Shown here in pieces: positions 25,071 through 32,348 of a stretch of DNA of 34,408 nucleotides. The notes under the pieces are model-generated. The model was not told the origin of the DNA. It did not search any database and saw only the letters and a list, made by a program, of their open reading frames with translations. Source of the DNA: a virus; the IMG/VR virus record IMGVR_UViG_3300033980_000572, positions 1 to 34,408 of that record. One strand, given 5' to 3'. How positions within the stretch are numbered: position 1 is the first letter of the stretch; every line of letters begins with the position of its first letter. Position numbers and translations under genes: made by a program.

Positions 25071-26354
25071 ATGTGCGACGAAAACTGGGTAGAGCCTGGT
25101 TGGAGCAAACAATTGCGGAGAAGACCCGTAGTACGTTCTGTGGCTGTTATTACACCAACACCCACAGAAGGTTTTGATAACAAGGCCGAGGACTGTAGCC
25201 TCGTTGGGAAGATGGACAGAATCGTCTCGGCAGATCCTGGAGGCAGGACAGATTTGATGGCCCTATTTGACGATGGCTATGATGGCAAGAAGGGTGTCCA
25301 TGCTATCAAGCTCTACTGGAACAAATGCTTCGGCCTCCCTTTTACATGTAACGTGGCAGACGCTCCGAAGACAGCACAATTCAACGGGCCCTATGGAATT
25401 GCCATAGATTCCAACGATAATCTGTACGTATCCGATATGCGCAATAATGCGATCCGCAAGATAACACCGAGAGGTATTGTGAGCACTTTCGCAAAAGTAA
25501 ATGGTCCTCCGGCGGGGATTGTGGTCACTCAGAGTGGCAACGTATTTGCGTGCGACTACGGGAAGAATGTCATTTACAGGATCTCGCCAGCGGGTACCGT
25601 AACTACATTCGCGGGCAACGGCGATGTAAGCCGAAAGGACGGTACTGGTACCGCGGCCAGTTTCGCCAAGCCGTCAGGTCTTGCCCTTGGCTTGGATGGC
25701 ACACTCTATGTTGCCGATACGGCGAATCACGCCATTCGTAGAATAAGTCAGACAGGAGTTGTGGAAACCATGGCAGGGGGTAATAAGAAGGGGTGTGAGG
25801 ATGGTGGCAAGGGCACGGCGACTCTCAATTTGCCCGCAGGAATCGCCGTGGATGCGGGAGGAAATGTATATGTCTCGGAGCTTGGGAATAATTATATACG
25901 CAGGATTTCACCTGGAGGAGAAGTCTCTACGGTGGCTGGCTTAGAAAAAGGAGGTATTGTTGGGAAATCGAGCCAGTGTGGTGTGGGAGGTGGAAGTGCA
26001 GGTGGAGGAACTTGGAAGGATGGTAGGGGAAGAGAGGCGGCCTTTGATGCTCCTCTTGGTCTTGCTATGAGCGCGGGAGGTATCTTGTATGTAGCGGATA
26101 CCTATAATCAGCGCATTCGCAAAATGACGCCTGATACGGTGTTTACAACTTTGGCGGGGAATACTGAGTCAGGTAGGAAAGATGGAGTAGGGCCTGGTGC
26201 GAGTTTCTATCGTCCGAGTGGATTGGCCGTGGATTCTCAGGGAAATATCTTCGTGGCCGATCAATTCAATAATACTATCCGAAGAATTACTCCTGGTGGG
26301 GTGGTCACTACATTTGCGGGAAGTGGTTCGGCGGGATTGGTGGATAGTTATTGA
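25071..26354 (+). CDS. NHL-repeat beta-propeller protein (427 aa)
   Basis: From about residue 95 onward there are six NHL repeats of about 45-55 residues. Each has P.G.A.D..GN.YV.D..N..IR.I.P.G.V.T.AG (for example PYGIAIDSNDNLYVSDMRNN and PSGLAVDSQGNIFVADQFNN), enough for one six-bladed propeller. A Gly-rich loop of about 25 residues is inserted between blades 4 and 5. The N-terminal 90 residues are unrelated and may be a separate domain. There is no signal peptide. NHL propellers bind proteins, RNA or carbohydrates; the target is unknown. TAGA (formed by the previous stop) lies 1 nt before the ATG. Confidence 0.88.
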   Translation: MCDENWVEPGWSKQLRRRPVVRSVAVITPTPTEGFDNKAEDCSLVGKMDRIVSADPGGRTDLMALFDDGYDGKKGVHAIKLYWNKCFGLPFTCNVADAPKTAQFNGPYGIAIDSNDNLYVSDMRNNAIRKITPRGIVSTFAKVNGPPAGIVVTQSGNVFACDYGKNVIYRISPAGTVTTFAGNGDVSRKDGTGTAASFAKPSGLALGLDGTLYVADTANHAIRRISQTGVVETMAGGNKKGCEDGGKGTATLNLPAGIAVDAGGNVYVSELGNNYIRRISPGGEVSTVAGLEKGGIVGKSSQCGVGGGSAGGGTWKDGRGREAAFDAPLGLAMSAGGILYVADTYNQRIRKMTPDTVFTTLAGNTESGRKDGVGPGASFYRPSGLAVDSQGNIFVADQFNNTIRRITPGGVVTTFAGSGSAGLVDSY

Positions 26355-26365
26355 GTAATATTAGA

Positions 26366-27403
26366 ATGTCGTTGATGGGTTCAGATACATTATCAGGAAC
26401 ACCTGGGAATCAGAGTGCCGTTGCGGTATTTGAGGTTGGTTCTGTTGCATCGGTTTGGCGTACTACGTCATTTGAGAACGGTGCTCCTGCTACAGGAAAT
26501 GGTGTTATGTGGTTAATGTCAACGGTATATCAAGGGGATATGGATCAACCATCCAACCTTGCTTTCGCATTTTATTATACTTTTATAAACACAGGGCCCG
26601 CAGTAACAGGGGCTACAATGTCCTGTGGACTTGACAATATTGGTTATATAGTATTAAATGGTGTAAAATATAAATCTACGGATGTAATTATGAATTTAGG
26701 ATATGAAGGTTTATCCTTTACTAATTTATCTGTGAATATACCACCAGGATTAAATACGTTGGAGGTACGTGTCGTGAATATGTCAGGTAATCCAGCAAAC
26801 ACTGTATGGCAAAATCAAGGATACAGGGGTGGGCCTACTGCTGCGTGGATGGCAATAACATCTGGATCAACAGTTCTCGTCAAGACAACCGATAAATGGA
26901 GATGTACGGCATTTGATTACCCAGCAAAATTTATAGGCCCCTTGTCCTTAGGAGACGTGGGAGAAAACGCTGGTCTATCCGGACCATATAGTCTGGCGGC
27001 CCTTGCTGGGAAGGTGATGTATGATAATTCTGCGAATGCCACTACACTCACTTCTCCGGTAAGTTTATTTACAGCTGTTGGAAAGACATTTGTTACTCCA
27101 TCATATCTCATAATAATAACAGCCACATCTGGAGGGAATCGGGGTGCTCCTACAGGGAATGCAACATCTAGACTACAAAGCATAGTAGCAAATAAAGTAA
27201 TTTATAGCTATAGTGGAGGAATGGTTGCTTTACTAGGGTTTGATGCTTCGCCGTATAATGTAAAGGATCTTAGTATAACATACAAGAATGGTACAAATGG
27301 AACAGTAAAAACTTTTTATGAGACAGCAAATGTTGACGGCAATGGTAGTGATTATACCTCTTTCACTTTATCACCCTCATCGCCAGATAATGTAACACGT
27401 TAA
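26366..27403 (+). CDS. Beta-rich putative surface/fibre protein (345 aa)
   Basis: Starts at ATG 26366, directly preceded by TAGA (26362-26365). A TTG at 26351 in the same frame would overlap the previous gene. Composition is Gly/Ser/Thr/Asn with alternating hydrophobics (VAVFEVGSVASVWRTTSFENG, LDNIGYIVLNGVKYKSTD), few Lys, and several Asn-X-Ser/Thr sites (NLS, NMS, NAT, NGT, NVT). This is typical of beta-sandwich adhesins or virion surface proteins. More AT-rich than the NHL gene. No family was recognised; an exposed structural role is inferred. Confidence 0.68.
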   Translation: MSLMGSDTLSGTPGNQSAVAVFEVGSVASVWRTTSFENGAPATGNGVMWLMSTVYQGDMDQPSNLAFAFYYTFINTGPAVTGATMSCGLDNIGYIVLNGVKYKSTDVIMNLGYEGLSFTNLSVNIPPGLNTLEVRVVNMSGNPANTVWQNQGYRGGPTAAWMAITSGSTVLVKTTDKWRCTAFDYPAKFIGPLSLGDVGENAGLSGPYSLAALAGKVMYDNSANATTLTSPVSLFTAVGKTFVTPSYLIIITATSGGNRGAPTGNATSRLQSIVANKVIYSYSGGMVALLGFDASPYNVKDLSITYKNGTNGTVKTFYETANVDGNGSDYTSFTLSPSSPDNVTR

Positions 27404-27441
27404 AACCCTCCTAACATAAACCCGAGCCTCTATATACAAAT

Positions 27442-30390
27442 ATGACCCAGAATCTCACTGTTCTTTACCGCAAGTTTTATGAAACTTACAGTAAACAATA
27501 CGGACCCAATACCTGTATCCTCCTCTTGGTAGGAAAATTCTACGAAGTCTACGATCTCATTGACCCAGAATCAGGAAATCCCCACACATCCATGAAACGC
27601 GCCGTGGAAATCATGAACATCGCCCTGAAAGAAAAACCCAACTACGGCCCCAATAAAGAAACCGGCTTGTGGGCCGGCATTCCTGAACAAAGTCTCCACA
27701 AATTCGCAGCCCCTCTCACGGCTCTCGGCTGGACCGTGGTGGTCGTGGATCAAGTAAAAGAGGCTTCCACGAATCAAGTCATCAACCGAATACCCACGCG
27801 TATCCTGAGTCCAGGAACACACTTAGAAACCGCCTCGCAGGAGCGCATGAGTGTGTCTGCCATCTGGATAGACGGTCCAATCTACGCGGCGGCCGTACTG
27901 GATATTACGACGGGCGAAGTGTTCTCCTTCCAGACCACCGAGCCCTATAATATCCAGCACATGCTCCAAGTGTATTGTGTAAAAGAGAGTGTTGTGAGCC
28001 AAGTACCGCCCGCCGCAGGCGCAGGCGCAGTAGCTATACCAGGCATAGTCCACGAGATTCCCTTTTACACCAATGATAATTTCGCGAAGCCATTTGCCCG
28101 AGAAGAATATTTCCGCAAAATGTTCCGCCTCAAATCCATGCTCCCCGTGAGAACTGCGTTGCGTCTAGGGCCTATTGTGGCCGAACAAACAGAACGAGCC
28201 ATTTGCCTTTTACTCCGTTTCGTAGAAGATCATTTTCCTCAACAAGTGGATCGTCTCGCCAGCCACGAACCCTATACGCCTGCCCACCACATGGCGCTGT
28301 CAAACAACATCCTAGAGCAACTCAGTATTATCACGACGAATGGCCAGAAGTCCGTACTCAGTCTTCTACAACACACTCATTCGGCCATTGGACGACGCGA
28401 TCTGCGCGAACGCATCTTGCGACCCATTACAGCCGTGGACGAGTTGGAGAAGCGCTGGGCAGAAGTCGCGTACGCGAGCGAACTCCCTAACCAGCGCAGA
28501 GTGGCCCTAGAGCGGGATCTCAAGGGTCTCTATGATATTCCCAGGCTACATTATACATTCGCAGAAGCATCCACTGGCAGTCTAGATATCCTACAACTTG
28601 CCCAGAGTTATTGTGCCACTGTTTGTCTCATTCAGAATCTCCGAGATACTCCTCTTGCGTGTCCCGAGTTGCTAGAAACCCAGATTGCCGAATTCCGTCG
28701 CATGTTCCGTTCCTTATTTGACGAGGAAAAGGCCCAGCGCAAGGAAAATGGAGAGCCCATTGGCTTTCTTACGGCAATGTCCGGTCCTAGGACGATGGCG
28801 ATAGAGAAGAAAATCCAGGATATTCAGGAGACTTGGACACAGACTTGGGCAGTGTTCTGTAAGGAAATCAAGATACCGGCTGAAAGCTTCTCGCTCGTGT
28901 TAAAGGGTGATGGGGAGTTTGCCTGGGAAGGTTCTCGGACTCTTTTGAAAACGGTGCAAGGGGCGGTGTTTTCCAAGGCTGGGGGATTGACGGCCTTGGC
29001 GGTGGATTACAAGAAATCGGGGCCGATTACGATTTCGTGTAAAGAGCTATATGTATTTGTGGACAGTGTGCGGACCCTGTCTCGTGATTTGGCGATTATG
29101 CTTCGCCAAGAAAGCCGGCCGGCGTGTGATACGATGTGGGAGGCTGCCGTGCCTTTCCAGAAGGAATGGTTTTCTTGGTTGGGGCGCATAGATTCAACCA
29201 TCGCACTAGCAGTGACGGCGAGGATGTATGGCTGGACACGGCCTTCTGCCGAAGGCAAAGGAGCAGCTGCCGCAGAGGGAGGCCTAGAAATCGTAGGGCT
29301 TGTCCATCCTCTCTTGTACACCGCGCAGACACGCATGGAATATGTGAAACACAATGTAAGCCTAGGTTCCACTAAAGCCAAAGGCTGGCTCATCTACGGG
29401 GTGAATGCGAGTGGCAAATCGAGTCTGATGAAGGCCGTCGGTATCGCCACCATTCTCGCCCAAGCCGGCTCCTTCGTGCCAGCAGAGTCCATGCGTATTC
29501 GCCCCTACGACGCTGCCTTCAGCCGTATCTGGAGTCACGATAATTTGTGGGCGGGCCTTTCCAGTTTCGCCGTGGAAATCTCCGAACTCCGTGATATTCT
29601 CGCCCAGGCCACCGACAAGAGCCTCGTACTCGGTGACGAAGTCTGTAGTGGCACGGAATCCATGTCGGCCACTGCGCTAGTGGCGAGTACTCTGGAGCAT
29701 CTGGATGAAAAGGGCTGTCATTTCATGTTCGCCACGCATCTCCACGATTTGATGAAAGTTCCCCGACTTCTTCCTAGGCCAGGCATCGCGGTCTGGCATT
29801 TGCGCGTACAACGGACGCCCGAGGGAAAACTCATTTACGACCGAACTCTCCAAGCAGGAAGTGGGTCATGTACCTACGGCCTAGAAGTGGCGAGGGCCAT
29901 GGGAATACCTCTCAAACTTCTGGATCGCGCCCACGAAATACGCCGTGCTCTGGGCGGTGAAGTGGCGGCCACGGATGCTCCGAAGAGTCTGTGGAATCCC
30001 AACATTCAGCGAAAGGCGTGTGAAGTGTGTGGAGATCCCATTGTAAAGGAGCTGGAAGTCCATCACATTCTGCCGAGAGCAGAAGGGGGCAGTAATGAGT
30101 TGCGGAATTTGGTGGTCTTGTGTGAGAGGTGTCATGATAAGCACCACGCAGGCCAGCTAGAAGTGGGTGAACTCCGACAGACTTCCGAGGGGCTGGAGAG
30201 GAGTACCACCGTGTTTTCGGAAGTGGCTGCGCCAGTAAAAAAGAAGGCGCCGAAGTGGACTGAGGAACAGATGGAGACCATCCGTACCGCAATCAATAAA
30301 TTTTCGGGCAGGCCTTTGACACGTATTTGTCTGGAGTTAGAGGAAGTTGGCATTCACATCAAACCGGCCCAACTGAAGGGGCTTATTTAG
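27442..30390 (+). CDS. mutS7: MutS7-type DNA mismatch repair protein with C-terminal HNH nuclease
   Basis: 982 residues. The N-terminal mismatch-recognition domain has GKFYEVYD near residues 33-40 (the Phe-x-Glu reading motif intact). Connector, lever and clamp domains follow. The ATPase domain has Walker [16 protein letters not shown] near 652, Walker [14 protein letters not shown] near 730 and the FATHLHDL switch near 770. Then an HNH domain: [24 protein letters not shown]...[14 protein letters not shown] at about 859-905. MutS fused to HNH is the MutS7 subfamily, known from giant viruses, octocoral mitochondria and some bacteria, and thought to nick DNA itself. A further 60 residues follow the HNH ([20 protein letters not shown]), a possible helical DNA-binding tail. 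Three motif copies (two exact sense/antisense, one TTAAAG variant) lie inside. The stop overlaps the convergent collagen-like gene in TTAG. Confidence 0.95.
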   Translation: MTQNLTVLYRKFYETYSKQYGPNTCILLLVGKFYEVYDLIDPESGNPHTSMKRAVEIMNIALKEKPNYGPNKETGLWAGIPEQSLHKFAAPLTALGWTVVVVDQVKEASTNQVINRIPTRILSPGTHLETASQERMSVSAIWIDGPIYAAAVLDITTGEVFSFQTTEPYNIQHMLQVYCVKESVVSQVPPAAGAGAVAIPGIVHEIPFYTNDNFAKPFAREEYFRKMFRLKSMLPVRTALRLGPIVAEQTERAICLLLRFVEDHFPQQVDRLASHEPYTPAHHMALSNNILEQLSIITTNGQKSVLSLLQHTHSAIGRRDLRERILRPITAVDELEKRWAEVAYASELPNQRRVALERDLKGLYDIPRLHYTFAEASTGSLDILQLAQSYCATVCLIQNLRDTPLACPELLETQIAEFRRMFRSLFDEEKAQRKENGEPIGFLTAMSGPRTMAIEKKIQDIQETWTQTWAVFCKEIKIPAESFSLVLKGDGEFAWEGSRTLLKTVQGAVFSKAGGLTALAVDYKKSGPITISCKELYVFVDSVRTLSRDLAIMLRQESRPACDTMWEAAVPFQKEWFSWLGRIDSTIALAVTARMYGWTRPSAEGKGAAAAEGGLEIVGLVHPLLYTAQTRMEYVKHNVSLGSTKAKGWLIYGVNASGKSSLMKAVGIATILAQAGSFVPAESMRIRPYDAAFSRIWSHDNLWAGLSSFAVEISELRDILAQATDKSLVLGDEVCSGTESMSATALVASTLEHLDEKGCHFMFATHLHDLMKVPRLLPRPGIAVWHLRVQRTPEGKLIYDRTLQAGSGSCTYGLEVARAMGIPLKLLDRAHEIRRALGGEVAATDAPKSLWNPNIQRKACEVCGDPIVKELEVHHILPRAEGGSNELRNLVVLCERCHDKHHAGQLEVGELRQTSEGLERSTTVFSEVAAPVKKKAPKWTEEQMETIRTAINKFSGRPLTRICLELEEVGIHIKPAQLKGLI

Positions 30391-30782
30391 GCAGAGGCCG
30401 TCTGAGGAGGCAGGGCCGCATTCGGGGGCATCGCGATGTAGGTGATAGGGCCCGCAGGTCCCGCAGGACCGACAGGGCCTGCTGCGCCATCAGCGCCAGC
30501 AGGACCCACAGGTCCCACAGGTCCAGCGGGGCCAGCAGGGCCAGCAGGGCCCTGGGCGCCAGCAGGGCCAGCAGGGCCAGCGGGGCCAGCGGGGCCAGCA
30601 GGGCCGGCAGGGCCAGCAGGGCCAGGAGCCGCCGCCGCGGAAGCCAGTCCAAACCCACCAGAACGAAGCGCCTCAAGCTCCTTCTTTAACTCCGCCAACT
30701 CGCTCTGTAACAGCCGGACTTCACGTCCAAGAGGATTCCCGCGCTGATAGTTCAAACCACCGCCAGTCAGAACAGAAGTCAT
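30387..30782 (-). CDS. Short collagen-like protein with coiled-coil head (131 aa)
   Basis: ATG 30782 is preferred; the theoretical frame to 30968 overlaps Rpb10 and its promoter. Residues 1-45 hold a charged heptad-type helix ([20 protein letters not shown]), a likely trimerising coiled coil, followed by about 20 uninterrupted Gly-Pro-Ala-type triplets and a short nonpolar end. This is the minimal layout of a trimeric viral collagen fibre. Unlike the Thr-rich large collagen gene, this one is Pro/Ala-rich, so the two are probably not recent duplicates. Confidence 0.8.
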   Translation of the reverse strand: MTSVLTGGGLNYQRGNPLGREVRLLQSELAELKKELEALRSGGFGLASAAAAPGPAGPAGPAGPAGPAGPAGPAGAQGPAGPAGPAGPVGPVGPAGADGAAGPVGPAGPAGPITYIAMPPNAALPPQTASA

Positions 30783-30807
30783 TTTGTTTCTGGACAAGCA
30801 TAACCTT

Positions 30808-30815
30808 CTTTTACA
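30808..30815. promoter_or_regulatory. CTTTTACA motif between divergent collagen-like and Rpb10 genes
   Basis: Extended form CTTCTTTTACACAACC. It lies 25 nt upstream of the collagen-like ATG on the minus strand and 76 nt upstream of Rpb10. Confidence 0.4.
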
Positions 30816-30853
30816 CAACCTATGAACGCAGATATCCAGCCGTCCGGGGCTAT

Positions 30854-30861
30854 AAAATTGA
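30854..30861 (+). promoter_or_regulatory. AAAATTGA early-type promoter of Rpb10
   Basis: On the plus strand in the context TATAAAATTGATT, 30 nt before the ATG at 30892. Confidence 0.78.
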
Positions 30862-30891
30862 TTTCCTACATATCTCCAGAAGAAAGTCCAA

Positions 30892-31122
30892 ATGATCATT
30901 CCCATCCGGTGTTTCAGCTGTAACAACGTCATCGCCGACAAGTGGAACAAATACAAACAACAAGTCAAGAAGATTCGTGGCAGTTCCGAGGAGCGTTTCT
31001 ACATGGACGGCAGTCAGATTCCCCAGACTCCCGAACTAACCATCATGACCTCCCTCGGCCTCAAGCGCCCCTGTTGTCGCAAACAATTCCTAACCCATGT
31101 TGATTTGATGGACAAAATTTAA
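30892..31122 (+). CDS. RPB10: DNA-directed RNA polymerase subunit Rpb10 (RPABC5)
   Basis: 76 residues. [18 protein letters not shown] matches the invariant N-terminus of Rpb10 (MI.PVRCF.CGK.I..KW) with the first C-x2-C zinc pair. The second pair is the C-terminal [11 protein letters not shown], matching R-Y-C-C-R-R-M-L-x-T-H. Rpb10 helps assemble the Rpb3/Rpb11 platform of eukaryotic-type polymerases. It shares the early promoter class with Rpb2 at 20599-24300. Confidence 0.95.
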   Translation: MIIPIRCFSCNNVIADKWNKYKQQVKKIRGSSEERFYMDGSQIPQTPELTIMTSLGLKRPCCRKQFLTHVDLMDKI

Positions 31123-31139
31123 CAATACATTAGCAGAAG

Positions 31140-31616
31140 ATGGAGCTATTCTTGCCAGGAGTCATAGTTGTTTTATTGGCGGCATTTTTCATATTCCTCA
31201 TTATCCCCCGATTCGGTACAACAATCCTAGTGGGCGCCAGTGTTTTCGCACTCTGTATTGCCGTCTACAATCACACAACCATGTTTGGATCCGAGTATCG
31301 CCTAAGTACCTGGCAAATGGGTCTGGCCGCATCTGCGCCGTGGATTCTAATCTTCCTCGCACTCCTCTTTGTCATAGGAGCGCTCCAGTACATGTTTTCA
31401 GGTTCCAGCAACGGCCAGTCCATCGCCGATCAAATAAGTAATTCCATAAATACCTCCGTCTCAAATATGCCTTCCGCCAAATCAGCAACCAACCCTTTAA
31501 CATCTCTGGTAAATACGGCAATCGAAAACACAAAGTCGATCCTGTCTCCCACGAATAACTCTAGAAACAAGTCGCCCATTATCCCCGGGCTTGGATACAA
31601 ATCATCCAGTGTATGA
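31140..31616 (+). CDS. Multi-pass membrane protein, probable virion protein (158 aa)
   Basis: Three likely membrane helices at residues 5-24 (LPGVIVVLLAAFFIFLIIPR), 26-46 and about 64-90 (LAASAPWILIFLALLFVIGA), then a Ser/Asn/Pro-rich soluble tail. The pattern of an IPRFG loop and EYRLSTWQ between helices recurs in membrane proteins of alga-infecting giant viruses, as far as I recall; no function is assigned. It lies 17 nt after Rpb10 on the same strand. Confidence 0.72.
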   Translation: MELFLPGVIVVLLAAFFIFLIIPRFGTTILVGASVFALCIAVYNHTTMFGSEYRLSTWQMGLAASAPWILIFLALLFVIGALQYMFSGSSNGQSIADQISNSINTSVSNMPSAKSATNPLTSLVNTAIENTKSILSPTNNSRNKSPIIPGLGYKSSSV

Positions 31617-31638
31617 AAAAATATATAGATAGTGTAGC

Positions 31639-32298
31639 ATGGCCAAGCAGAGAACCACGAAGAAGGTGTCAAAACCCCTCAGTCTAGGTGGACTTCGCAA
31701 GGCTCTCGAACATATCAAGGGTTGTGCGGGAAAGATGAGTGTGCCCGAATTCCAGAAGGAGTACAAGAAGGTCTTCCACAAGAATATTAACCCGAAGGAC
31801 GCCAAGGCCTATATACAGAGCCTAAAGGCCTCCCGCCAATCCGGCGGTGCCGCGCCCCTTCACTACGAGCTCCAGGCGGGAGCTCCGACACCTTACGGCA
31901 GTTTCCCTGCTTATTTAACTGGCGGATTCGGCTTTGCCAATGTAAGCTCCACCCTAGGAGAGGCGGCAGGCGTGACGAATTTCCCTTCTCCGGCTGCGCG
32001 CATGGGATCCAATCTCGTTGGAGGAGCAAAAGGGAAAAGGGCCACGAGGCGCAAGGGCAAGGGCAAGGTCCAAAAGGGTGGTGCTGGTATGCTCGACGTA
32101 ACACTCAGCAATGTGGCCGAGGTATTCAACCGCCCCTTCCCCGCTGCCGCCCCTCCCACAATCGGCAATGATGTACAGATGTTATCCAAGGGCGTCCCAG
32201 GTTTTGATAGCCCTCGCCCTGAATTCCACAGCCCTCATATACCTTCAACAAACATTGTACACTCTATGCAGGCAAGTCCCGCAAGCAAACTTGTCTAA
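31639..32298 (+). CDS. Probable virion protein with basic ends (219 aa)
   Basis: Basic start MAKQRTTKKVSKPLSLGGLR, a helical domain (EFQKEYKKVFHKNINPKDAK), then PLHYELQAGAPTPYGSFPAYLTGGFGF, a Gly/Pro/aromatic motif found in several Nucleocytoviricota structural proteins as far as I recall. A basic patch follows (KGKRATRRKGKGKVQKGG) and a Pro/Ser tail. Composition and neighbours suggest a capsid- or core-associated protein. TATATAGATA lies about 10 nt before the ATG. Confidence 0.7.
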   Translation: MAKQRTTKKVSKPLSLGGLRKALEHIKGCAGKMSVPEFQKEYKKVFHKNINPKDAKAYIQSLKASRQSGGAAPLHYELQAGAPTPYGSFPAYLTGGFGFANVSSTLGEAAGVTNFPSPAARMGSNLVGGAKGKRATRRKGKGKVQKGGAGMLDVTLSNVAEVFNRPFPAAAPPTIGNDVQMLSKGVPGFDSPRPEFHSPHIPSTNIVHSMQASPASKLV

Positions 32299-32348
32299 GG
32301 GCCCGCTTTTGCGCTGATAAGAAAACCACTCGGAACTTTAGATTTAGA

